A DNA stretch of 15,309 nucleotides. It comes from Strigomonas culicis (taxonomy: Eukaryota; Euglenozoa; Kinetoplastea; Trypanosomatida; Trypanosomatidae). This document shows, in pieces, positions 5,651 to 13,493 of this stretch. The position numbers and the translations under genes were made by a program. Position 1 is the first letter of the stretch. Each line of letters opens with the position of its first letter. The DNA is taken from assembly GCA_000482145.1 (NCBI GenBank), contig AUXH01000464.1, positions 1 through 15,309 on the forward strand. Direction: 5' to 3'. Under the pieces are notes generated by a model that saw only the letters and a list, made by a program, of their open reading frames with translations, was not told where the DNA came from and ran no database searches.

Positions 5651-7480
5651 TTAGAGCAACAAGCTGCTTTCCGCTTCCTTATCCTCTTCCCCTTTCTTCG
5701 ATTCCTTTTCTGTCAGGTTTTCTTTCTTTTCCTTCACCTCTTTCGCCTCTCCATTTACATTCTCTACTTTCTTCTGCTCTTCTACGTTCTTTTTCGCTTC
5801 CTTCTTCTCTTCCCCCTGCTTCTCTCGCTTCGTCTCGTCCGTTGTGTCTTCCGTCTTCTCCTCTACCTTCGGCTCCTCGGACTTTTCCTCCGTCTTTTCG
5901 TCCCCTGTCTTCTCCGTCTTTTCCTCCTCCTCCTCCGAATGGACGTCGAGGTCCATGCCCACCGGCGTCGTCACCACCTCGCATTCGTCGAAGCTGAACC
6001 CTAAAAAGGACGTGAGGAGCACCTTCACCTCCCCCTCATGGTAGACGTTCGTGATGGGGCCCTTCGGGTCCGGCTGCGGCATCGGCGTCTCACTCACGTA
6101 GGTGAAGTTCGCGAGCTCCTCGGGGTCGACCTCGTCCGCGGGCTGGTAGGTGCGCCGCACCTTCACGCGGTGTGTCTTCGCCTTCGCGGAGGCGGCCCGC
6201 GGCGTGGCCGCGGCCCCCCCGGCCTCCGGCGGGAAGCCCATCTTGTTGTACAGCAGGTCGTACACGCGCGCCTCGTCGGGCCCCATGCCCTCCGTGGTGA
6301 CGGAGCACGTCACGAAGCTGCTGCTGTTAGACACCTTCCGCGCGAGGTCGTAGGACGGGGACAGCGGCCGCAGCCGGTTGTACCTGCGACCGAGCCGCCC
6401 GCGGCCGGAGGCGGGCCGCCCGCGGCCGGAGGCGGGCCGGCCGCTTAACGAGGGGGTGCGGTGGCGGCCCGCGCTGGCGTGGCGCGCCTTCTTGGGCTCC
6501 ACGACGACCGTCTCCGAGAAGGCCACCGCGGGGTCGCGCGGGTGGTCCTTGAGGGAGTGCGGCGACCCGCCGCCGTCGAGGGGCCCGCCCGACGGGGAGC
6601 GGCCGCTCTCCTCCTCCGACTCGGTCCGCTGCAAGGAGCTGCTGATGCGCGGCGGCCGCGCGTCACGGCTGGACGGGGAGTCGAGGATGAAGCTGATGGG
6701 CCCGTGCTCGCCGGGGGAGCCGGCCGACTGCGACCCGCGGTGCCGGTGGGCGCCCAGCTGCGCGTTGGCGAACATGCTCCAGTTCTCGTCCATCTCCCCG
6801 CCGCCCAGCGGCGGGTTCCGGTCGCCGGTCTTGCGGAAGGAGCTCCGATTGTTCCGGTTCAGCGAGGAGGAGCCCGCCACGTTGAGGATGCTCGGCAGCA
6901 CCAGGCGGAAGTCGTCGCTGCTCGCCCGTATCTCCTCCGAGGACAGCTGCGCCGTCACCTTTGCGTCCGCGGTCGACTGCGAGTCCGAGGACCGGTTCTG
7001 ACTCTGCAGCGTCGTGCCCGGCGCCCGGGTGGGTGCCGCGCCATCGCTCGATGCGTTCGCGCTCCCGAGCGCAGGGAGGGGATAGCCGTTCCGGCTGCCG
7101 CGCATGGAGCCGTTCGACGCGCGCCGCTCCTGGGCGGGCAGCCGCTCGATGGTGCTCGGCGTGGCGCCCGACCAGTGCGGGCCGGGCAGCAGGGGGTTGA
7201 AGTTGCCGCTGCCGCCGCCGAGGCTCTCGCGCGCCGCCTGAGCGACCAGCTGCCGCGTGCTCTCCGTCATTTGGGTGTAGTCGTAGTACTCGATCGGCGG
7301 AAGCAGCGGCTCGCGGCCCTCGCTCGGGTCGCGCCCGTTCGACGTCGCGGACACCAGCTCGCCGAGCCCGGGTGCTGCATTTCCTTTCCGTTTGTGAGGG
7401 CTGCTCACAGAGGTGGAGCTCTGCTTGATGAAGGAATCCGGCCGATGGTAACCGTTGATCGAAGAGGTGGAAGTACCCAT
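5651..7480 (-). CDS. Gene 5: N-myristoylated family protein with charged C-terminal tail, 609 aa
   Basis: It starts MGTSTSSINGYH, a strong myristoylation context (Gly2, Ser6). An in-frame TAG four codons upstream fixes this as the first ATG. Residues 10-300 are Ser/Gly/Asn/Pro-rich; short elements SNGSM (122-126) and RNGYPLPALG (130-139) echo gene 3. Residues 348-362 hold a GRPAS repeat encoded by a perfect 21-bp duplication. Residues 395-460 look more ordered (EARVYDLLYNKMGFPPEAGG, then a basic THRVKVRRTYQ). The family module follows: ETPMPQPDPKGPITN (464-478), VKVLLTSFLGF (485-495), and VVTTPVGMDLDV (502-513), where the usual Trp is replaced by Gly. A tail of about 95 residues (515-609), almost entirely Glu, Lys, Asp, Thr and Ser, is unique to this member and may form a charged helix. 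Molecular function unknown. Confidence 0.92.
   Translation of the reverse strand: MGTSTSSINGYHRPDSFIKQSSTSVSSPHKRKGNAAPGLGELVSATSNGRDPSEGREPLLPPIEYYDYTQMTESTRQLVAQAARESLGGGSGNFNPLLPGPHWSGATPSTIERLPAQERRASNGSMRGSRNGYPLPALGSANASSDGAAPTRAPGTTLQSQNRSSDSQSTADAKVTAQLSSEEIRASSDDFRLVLPSILNVAGSSSLNRNNRSSFRKTGDRNPPLGGGEMDENWSMFANAQLGAHRHRGSQSAGSPGEHGPISFILDSPSSRDARPPRISSSLQRTESEEESGRSPSGGPLDGGGSPHSLKDHPRDPAVAFSETVVVEPKKARHASAGRHRTPSLSGRPASGRGRPASGRGRLGRRYNRLRPLSPSYDLARKVSNSSSFVTCSVTTEGMGPDEARVYDLLYNKMGFPPEAGGAAATPRAASAKAKTHRVKVRRTYQPADEVDPEELANFTYVSETPMPQPDPKGPITNVYHEGEVKVLLTSFLGFSFDECEVVTTPVGMDLDVHSEEEEEKTEKTGDEKTEEKSEEPKVEEKTEDTTDETKREKQGEEKKEAKKNVEEQKKVENVNGEAKEVKEKKENLTEKESKKGEEDKEAESSLLL
6395..6436 (-). 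repeat. Perfect 21-bp tandem duplication in gene 5
   Basis: Bases 6395-6415 and 6416-6436 are identical. Each encodes seven residues of an Arg/Pro/Ala/Ser/Gly unit, giving RPASGRGRPASGRGR. The identity of a GC-rich coding repeat suggests a recent slippage event, so copy number may vary between strains. Confidence 0.95.
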
Positions 7481-7492
7481 CCCGTAGGGGTT

Positions 7493-7570
7493 CTACGCAC
7501 ACGAGATACACGCCTGTATAAAATGGATATAAAAAAGAAAAAGCGACACGCTAAAGAAAAAAAAGAAAGG
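7493..7570 (-). promoter_or_regulatory. Predicted trans-splice acceptor region of gene 5
   Basis: A T/C-rich tract at about 7570-7528 on the sense strand is followed by a first AG at 7515-7514, which would leave a 33-nucleotide leader. A later AG at 7494-7493 would leave 12 nucleotides. Confidence 0.5.
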
Positions 7571-7799
7571 TAGAGAAAACAAACCGAAACAAACAAAACA
7601 CACAAAAAAAAGAAATACAAATTGAAAACAGATAATTCTATTGACAAAGAGCTGTTTTCACACAAAAGAAAAAAAAAGAACTGCTTTCAAAAGAAAAAAG
7701 AAATGGAGGAGAAGTGAAAACAAATTCGATAGTTTTTCATCATTCTTCACACAAATGTTCTCAGCACCAAAGGAACCAACATAATGCAACACACTCCAC

Positions 7800-8095
7800 T
7801 TCTTTTCGGCCGTCAATCGTTTATTAACCTTTTGGATATACCTGAAGTGCGCCTCCGTCTCGCTCCTTTGTGGAGCCCTCCGCATGTGTCAAGAGAGGGC
7901 AGTTCCGTGTGACGCAGCTGATGCTGCAGGGGCGAGAGAGAACGTACAATACAACAGCAGTAGCTCTGTGGTTCACTCTTGTTCGGCGCACTAGCGTACC
8001 TGTGCCAGCTGGCGGCGGCGGAGGTGGGTGCGGTTGCGCCTCTTCCCGTCTCTCTTTCAACCTACAGTTGGGGAAGAGCCACTACTAGAACCGTC
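7800..8095. other. GC-richer island inside the spacer, possible gene relic or noncoding RNA
   Basis: Base composition here resembles coding DNA rather than the spacer around it. Two overlapping minus-strand frames stay open for roughly 80 codons, one rich in Pro and Arg, but neither has an ATG. A short ATG frame upstream (MTVLVVALPQL) stops just before one of them, as a decayed gene might. A 75-codon frame from ATG at 7885 leaves the island and ends in T-rich DNA. I see no tRNA boxes and no family motifs. A pseudogene, a small RNA gene or a transcript-processing element are all possible. Confidence 0.3.
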
Positions 8096-8795
8096 ATGGT
8101 AAACCACAACAAAAAGAAAGCTATCTATTACGCAAAAGATGAAAAGCAGGAGGTAGGACAAAGACAGGATAAAAAAAAGCGTAGAGAGCATATTGGAATG
8201 AAACACAAAATATGCAGTGCATTTTACATGGTTCAGTAAGCCATCGAAAAGGACACCGGAGATTCGGTTAGTGCCTATTTTTATCGTCAAAAATAAACTG
8301 CTAACGAGCGACATCACACAAACCACATATGCGACGTATGATTTAAAAGTGTTTTCCATATATACAAAAAAAGGCGAAAAAAGGGAAAACTGTAAAACAA
8401 AAAAAAAGTAAAAAAAATTGAAATTATGAGGAAACAAAAAGTAGTTAGTCGCATTGATGTATAAATGAAAACCTTTATATAATCCGTTATTATTCTTCTT
8501 GCTCATTGGTGTCCACATCGATGATCGGTCTCTTTATGTACATAACTATAATAAAAGAGAACAGGTAAAAAAAAACAGAGTATAAAAGAAAAATAGCACT
8601 CAGCTGAGATCAGAAAAAACAAAACAACATAGAAAAGATCATGAGATCTCAACTATCTCGCCAACAACACCAATAAAAAAAAAACTAGACACTCGCACAC
8701 CTTCCATTATACGTATGGAATAACATTAAAAGAAGAGAGAGAATCATCACCATGTACATCAAAGGCTTGCATAGAACAGTGACACACATTCTGTA

Positions 8796-9650
8796 CTATG
8801 TTTTCTTCCGACGGTGCGCTGCCGCCTTCTTGTCCTCCTTCTTCGAGCCCTTCTTCTGCGGCTCCGCGCGCATGAGTCGCCGGCGCGGGGCCGTGCCGCC
8901 GCCGTCGTCGCGCGGCGAGTCCACCCACGGCGCGTGCGCCAGCGACATGTTGAAGGTGTACTCCGAGTTGGGCTTCACAATGCGGGGCAGGCGCGGGCCG
9001 TAGATGTCCGGCTGCGGGAGGGGGATGCGCCGGTAGGCGAATCCGGCACGCCGGTCGCCGCTGCTACGCGAGCCGATGGACGCCGGTGACACGCCGGAGC
9101 CCGGGCGCTGTCCCGGTGGTCTAACGGGCCCGCCGTTCGGCGGCCGGTGCCCGTTCGCGTTGGGGGGGCTCTGGTAGGGGTTTTTCGTGTTGCAGTGGCC
9201 GTTGGGCATGGGCGGGTTTGGCCGCCCGTGCATCATCGCCTGCTGCGGCACCGCCTGCGGAGACGGCTGGCGCTGCGCCCCCGCGGGGCCGTACATCATG
9301 TGGGGGGCGGGGCCGCGCGCGGGCCCGCCGGTTGGCACGTTGGGGTTTTGGATGAGCGGCAGCGGCGTGGAGCACGGCGGCGTCATTGAAAACTCTTCCC
9401 CGACCTTGCCGTTGTAGCTGCTGATCATTTCTCGCATCTGGTACACGGAGCACGCGCCCTTCCGCCGCATGGTGCGCGAGAAGGTCTTGTCGTCCATCTT
9501 CGCCTCCTTCTTCTTTTGGCGTCGGGTCGTCTCGTCCTCCTCCGCCTCCAGTGAAATACCACAGCCGTAGTCATATTCCTCGGCGCCCCCCGAACTCGCA
9601 GACACCTTTTTCCGTCTCCTCTCATCCACTTTGGTGGGATTGCTGCCCAT
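8796..9650 (-). CDS. Gene 6: N-myristoylated Pro-rich family protein, 284 aa
   Basis: The ATG at 9650 gives MGSNPTKVDERRRKK: Gly2 with Thr6 and a following Lys is a good myristoylation site, and the basic residues after it would help membrane binding. Residues 22-86 are charged with a possible helix (EAEEDETTRRQKKKEAK) and look more ordered up to SYNGKVGEEF. Residues 90-190 are rich in Pro, Asn, Gly, Met and Gln, with repeated PNG, NGH and GP elements. The module is RRIPLPQPDIYGPRLP (207-222), then a shorter spacer with YTFNMSLAHAP, then VDSPRDDGGG (243-252), lacking the Trp. A Lys/Arg-rich tail (256-284) closes the protein. The codon just upstream is TTG, not a likely start. Role unknown; the family link rests on the PQP and SP elements, so it is less certain than for genes 2 and 3. 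Confidence 0.85.
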   Translation of the reverse strand: MGSNPTKVDERRRKKVSASSGGAEEYDYGCGISLEAEEDETTRRQKKKEAKMDDKTFSRTMRRKGACSVYQMREMISSYNGKVGEEFSMTPPCSTPLPLIQNPNVPTGGPARGPAPHMMYGPAGAQRQPSPQAVPQQAMMHGRPNPPMPNGHCNTKNPYQSPPNANGHRPPNGGPVRPPGQRPGSGVSPASIGSRSSGDRRAGFAYRRIPLPQPDIYGPRLPRIVKPNSEYTFNMSLAHAPWVDSPRDDGGGTAPRRRLMRAEPQKKGSKKEDKKAAAHRRKKT

Positions 9651-10288
9651 CAAAAAAAGTGGATATTTATCGACGAGAAAAAAAAACTAAAGTATAATTT
9701 ATAATCAACAAAAATCAGAAAAGAAAAGCAAGGGGTATAAAAAAAAAAAAAGAGAGCTCAAGAAAAAAAAAATGAGCTCAAGAAGAAAGATAGAGAGAAA
9801 ACAGCGCAGAAGGAGAATCATGGGAAATTGTATTCACGTAACAAAAAAACCGGCATGACATCAAAAAAGAATAATTCACTATGTCTTCCTGTGTTGGAAC
9901 ACTTATCGCTCGTACACGACAACTATTTTAAGATATCCTTGCAAAAATAATTAGATAGAGAGAGCAACAAGAACGAGTAAAAAAAAAACGCACGATGCTT
10001 TATAAATAAATATAAATAAATGAGAGAATGGTACGATTTAATACCTCTTTTGCAAATCAAATAACGGTCTTGACATCATAGTATTCATAGTAGTGAAGCA
10101 TAGAGTGCAATCATGGGGCAAAAAGAAAGAGCGAAAGAAGAATTAAAAAAAAAACATTTTTTTTTAATTATTTATTGAGTCTTAAATATACCTCATAGGA
10201 ACAACAATGAAGAAAAAAAAAGAAAGAAGAATAGTACTTTGTTCTTTCGTGTAGTTAATTGCCTACGCCTACACAATTTTCACTGCAA
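9651..10288. other. Intergenic spacer between gene 7 (3' side) and gene 6 (5' side)
   Basis: This is A-rich spacer without a gene. It holds the gene 6 acceptor region, a short direct repeat GAGCTCAAGA at 9754-9763 and 9774-9783 separated by an A run, and a perfect 10-bp tandem repeat TATAAATAAA at 10001-10020. The part next to 10288 would be gene 7 3' UTR. Confidence 0.75.
9687..9760 (-). promoter_or_regulatory. Predicted trans-splice acceptor region of gene 6
   Basis: A T-rich tract on the sense strand is followed by an AG at 9688-9687, leaving a 36-nucleotide leader. Another T run follows this AG, and the next AG downstream lies inside codon 3 of the gene, which would remove the start codon if used. 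Confidence 0.4.
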
Positions 10289-12691
10289 CTACTCATTGGG
10301 GAGTGACTCCCATGCCGGTGAGTCAACTCGTGTGCACTTGCGCACCACGTGGCGGATGCCCTCGAGTGCTTTTTCATCAAAGTGGGTGTACATGAAACTA
10401 TCGCCGTGTTTTGCGTTGTGCGTGAGACGCTCCTCCGCCGTCGCCGCCGACGCGGCGCTGTACGGCGGCTGCGGCCTCAGCGGCGCACCGTGGAGGTGCG
10501 GCTGCGGCCGCGGCGGTCGGTGCGCGCGCGCGGCGCCACCGTCCCCGCGCGGCGGTGTGACCGACGGGAGCGGCAGCGAGGTGGAGCCGCCCTTGCTGCC
10601 GGTCGATGTCTGGCTCATGGTGTTCGGGCTCGTGAGTGCGGCCGCCGCCACCACCGGCGTGGAGTCGCTCCGCGGGGCGGGGGGGTACAGCCTGCCCTGC
10701 GCCGCGGCCGCCATCGCCTCGGACGACTTGGAGCGGTCGCGGAGCGTGGCCTTACTCCGCGAGCGATTCGTCGCGCTGTCGCCGGTCGACTCGTCACTGC
10801 TCGGCACGCCACGCACCGGCTCTCCCGCACCCGCCATCCTCCCCTGGGCGCTGTCCCGCCGCTTCGCGCGCTTGCCGCCGTCGCCGCCCATGATGTGGGA
10901 CGCGAGCTGGTCGAGGAGCGTCGGCTGGTTTTTCCTCCGCGACGGGGTGCGCTGGGCGTTGTCTGTATCCCCGTCCGGCCTGCAGCCCTGGTGCACCTGC
11001 TTCGCCTCCGCGGTCGGCACGAGGCCGAAGAGCTTGGTGCCGAAGCCGGGGTAGCGCTTGTACTGCTTACGGGTGGAGGTGGACGGGGTGTAGTGCTCCG
11101 CCGCGGCGCCGCCCGCGGCGGTCATGGAGCTGCCGCAGCTGCGCTCGCCGACCGGGACGGACGGCGACGAGGCGTGGCTTCGTCCGCTAAAGGAGTGCTT
11201 GAGTCGCTCCTTTATCATGACCCCAATCATGTCCTTGCTCTTCAGCGCCGTGATGGTTTGGCAGATGACCGTCGACACCTCCTCCCACTCCGCCGGCGCG
11301 TAGCGCTCGGTGCGCGTCAGCGGTGGCGGCGGGTCGGCCGCGCTGCGCGGGGTCGGGCCGGGGCTCTGCAGGCTCGACCGTCCGCTGTCGCCGATCGGCG
11401 GCATCCGCGGTGGGCTGCCGCCGCCGCTGCGGCTCGCGGCGTTCGGCTCTGCCACCGGCCGCTGCCGCCGCAGCAGCGCCACCATCTCTGCGTGCTGCCG
11501 CAGGTAGCTCTCGCGGAAGTCGCCGATCCACTGGTCGTCGTCCTCCGTGTGGTCGATGCTGTAGTCGATGTCGTCGCGCTGCCGCTGCTCCACCAGAAAA
11601 TCGAACTGCTGCCGCAGCATCGCCAGCTCGCTCTCCGGCAGCCGATTGTTGTGCTGCTCAATGTACTGTTGGATGTCCTGCATCGTGAAGTGCTTAAACT
11701 TGTTGTTCTCGTGGGACAGCTTCTTCACCAGCAGCAGCCGCTGTGCCTCGTCGTTCGTCAGCGGCCGCCTGTGCTCGTCGCCCTTGTCGGGCTCCCGCTT
11801 TGCCTCCTTCTTCCCCACAGCCGGCGGCGTCGGTACGAGGGTGGCCGCCGCAGAGTGGGGGAGCGGCGGCGGCCGCGGCACCGCCGTGGGGGTGTAGTGG
11901 CCGCTCCGGGTGGCCTCCTCGAGCGGGCTGCCGGTGGGCGCCTGTTCCTCCCGCCCCTCCGCCTTCGCCTCTCCGGCCGCCTCGACGCGGACCGCGTACT
12001 CGTCGCTGCTGGAGCTGGACCCGTCGTGGATGTGCCCGCCGCCCCGCAGCAGGAAGTTCGGCAGCAGGCGCGTGGACCCCCGCAGCGAAGACGCGAGGAG
12101 GTTCGGCTTCGCGCCCGCCGCGCCCGCCTCTCGCGCCAGCCTGGTGTCCTGGTGGGCGCTCGGCCGCCGCAGGGCGCCGTCCACGCCCGGCGAGAGCGCC
12201 TCGCGGGGGGCCGCGTCGGTGCCGTCCCCACGAACGGCCGCCGCGACGGCGCCGGGGGCCTCCGACCCGCCCGTCAGCGGTGAGGCGGGTGAGCCGGCCC
12301 GCGCGCTGTCCGGGCCGCGCGCGGTCGATAGCCGCCGCATCGGGTCCGGCCCCGACGCGGGCGGCTGGATGCGCTTTTTCTCGTTCCCGGCGGCATCGCG
12401 CGGGTACGCCATCTCGAAGGGGGTGCCGGCCGAGGGCACCACGACGACATCGCTGCCGCGGCGGTCGGTGGTGCACCGCTCGGTCGCCTCTCTGGAGATG
12501 CTAGGGGGGGAGAGGGGCAGCGGCGTGTGCGCCGTTGCCCTCGCCGCGTGGGGCTGCTGCGGCTGCTGCACAGCAGTGCTGTCTTGATCATACGCACCTA
12601 TGACGTCCCCGTAGCCTTCAATGAAGAAACCATTCCTCTCGAAACTGTTATTGTCCTCCTTACAAAAGGCAAAGAGATCTTCGTCTTCCAT
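10289..12691 (-). CDS. Gene 7: large family protein without a myristoylation signal, 800 aa
   Basis: It starts MEDEDLFAFCKEDNN, so unlike its neighbours it has no Gly2. Residues 40-300 are low complexity (Ala, Pro, Ser, Gly, Arg), with a likely casein-kinase-type acidic Ser cluster GSSSSSDE (224-231). Residues 311-415 look folded and helical (NDEAQRLLLVKKLSHENNK, FTMQDIQQYIEQHN, ESELAMLRQQFDFLVEQ, FRESYLRQHAEMVALLRR). A second ordered patch at 460-500 contains APAEWEEVSTVICQTITAL and MIKERLKHSF. After more Ser/Arg-rich sequence the C-terminal module reads RPPRPQPHLHGAP (725-737), a His/Phe-rich spacer, and HVVRKCTRVDSPAWESLPNE at the stop, very close to the end of gene 2. GC-rich codons run the whole length. 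Function unknown; the helical region may bind a partner or self-associate. Confidence 0.93.
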   Translation of the reverse strand: MEDEDLFAFCKEDNNSFERNGFFIEGYGDVIGAYDQDSTAVQQPQQPHAARATAHTPLPLSPPSISREATERCTTDRRGSDVVVVPSAGTPFEMAYPRDAAGNEKKRIQPPASGPDPMRRLSTARGPDSARAGSPASPLTGGSEAPGAVAAAVRGDGTDAAPREALSPGVDGALRRPSAHQDTRLAREAGAAGAKPNLLASSLRGSTRLLPNFLLRGGGHIHDGSSSSSDEYAVRVEAAGEAKAEGREEQAPTGSPLEEATRSGHYTPTAVPRPPPLPHSAAATLVPTPPAVGKKEAKREPDKGDEHRRPLTNDEAQRLLLVKKLSHENNKFKHFTMQDIQQYIEQHNNRLPESELAMLRQQFDFLVEQRQRDDIDYSIDHTEDDDQWIGDFRESYLRQHAEMVALLRRQRPVAEPNAASRSGGGSPPRMPPIGDSGRSSLQSPGPTPRSAADPPPPLTRTERYAPAEWEEVSTVICQTITALKSKDMIGVMIKERLKHSFSGRSHASSPSVPVGERSCGSSMTAAGGAAAEHYTPSTSTRKQYKRYPGFGTKLFGLVPTAEAKQVHQGCRPDGDTDNAQRTPSRRKNQPTLLDQLASHIMGGDGGKRAKRRDSAQGRMAGAGEPVRGVPSSDESTGDSATNRSRSKATLRDRSKSSEAMAAAAQGRLYPPAPRSDSTPVVAAAALTSPNTMSQTSTGSKGGSTSLPLPSVTPPRGDGGAARAHRPPRPQPHLHGAPLRPQPPYSAASAATAEERLTHNAKHGDSFMYTHFDEKALEGIRHVVRKCTRVDSPAWESLPNE

Positions 12692-13493
12692 TACTAGATG
12701 CGGTTTGGGGTTGTCGTCGTTGGGTCGAGGGAAGAAGTAGAATAGAGATAGAAGAAATCACTAGTAGTATTTAACGATTCTCTTTTTTGATGTCGGGACA
12801 AGTTGCGAAAAAAAAAAACAGACTTTACACTTTGTGATACTACACAAAAAAAAAGTATGAAAGATTAACACGAAAAATGATTGATATTCAAAAAAGAAAA
12901 ATGTAAAACAGGTGAAACCCACAATACCTATTTTCTTTGAAAAAAAAACTAAGAGCTTTTTCAAATCAAAAGAAATGAATACAGAGTGGGAGAGAGCACA
13001 TGCACCGTACACGATGATCAAAACAAAACTACACGAGAATACAACGTAAGAACAACAAAAAGAAGAATTTGTCAGATATATATTTCATATTCAATTTAAT
13101 GCAGTAAGTGTATTTAGGAACGAAACAAAAAGGCAAATTGGAGAAAACCCTCAAAAAGCCAATATATATTTGTTGGCTCTACTGCCTACACAGTTAAATG
13201 GTTTTCTTTTTACATGTTGCTACGCTCATTTTTTATTTATTTTTTAAGCATCAGAAAGAAAGCGCAAAAGAAAAGAATACCATAATAGAATGTATAAAAA
13301 AAAAATGGAAGACCAAGATTGAAAAGAAAAGCATTTCATGCGTACGAAGCAATATATAAAAGATGGTTAGAGGGATTGCACAAAGTCCCCATTTGCGAAA
13401 GTATCTCGCACTTCCTATTTTTCATAACATAAACTATTCTGATGCTGCAAAGACTATGGTATCGTAACAGCAGATACTATCCTTCCTGAACCT
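12692..13493. other. Intergenic spacer between gene 8 (3' side) and gene 7 (5' side)
   Basis: This is A-rich spacer with no supported gene. A perfect inverted repeat AGCCAA/TTGGCT (13157-13162 with 13173-13178, 10-base AT-rich loop) could form a small hairpin in the gene 8 3' UTR. An 86-codon hydrophobic minus-strand frame at 12761-13021 starts at TTG and uses AT-rich codons, so it is not called. Confidence 0.75.
12694..12760 (-). promoter_or_regulatory. Predicted trans-splice acceptor of gene 7
   Basis: A TTCTTCTATCTCTATTC-type tract on the sense strand has no AG after it until the AG at 12695-12694, two bases before the ATG. Taking the first AG after the tract as acceptor gives a two-nucleotide native leader, as in genes 1-3. 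Confidence 0.6.

Larger units (their letters stand above)
7481..8795. other. Intergenic spacer between gene 6 (3' side) and gene 5 (5' side), longest in the window
   Basis: The spacer is A-rich on the plus strand except for a GC-richer island near 7800-8095. No ATG-initiated frame has gene-like codon use. A 153-codon minus-strand frame (8057-8518) translates T-rich DNA into hydrophobic segments. A small perfect inverted repeat TTCCAT/ATGGAA lies at 8702-8707 and 8715-8720, 76 bases beyond the gene 6 stop. Confidence 0.75.

Noticed and set aside
6461..7573. Plus-strand frame of 370 codons opposite gene 5
   Set aside because: It is Arg/Ala/Val-rich with no motif and opposite to the single transcription direction. 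GC-rich codon bias explains it.
10349..12283. Long plus-strand frame (644 codons) opposite gene 7
   Set aside because: It is an antisense shadow of a GC-rich gene: Arg/Ala/Leu-rich, no family motif, no acceptor tract on the plus strand, and the minus-strand frame ends in a conserved family signature.
12761..13021. 86-codon hydrophobic frame upstream of gene 7
   Set aside because: It starts at TTG, has no GC-rich codons, and overlaps the expected gene 7 splice region.
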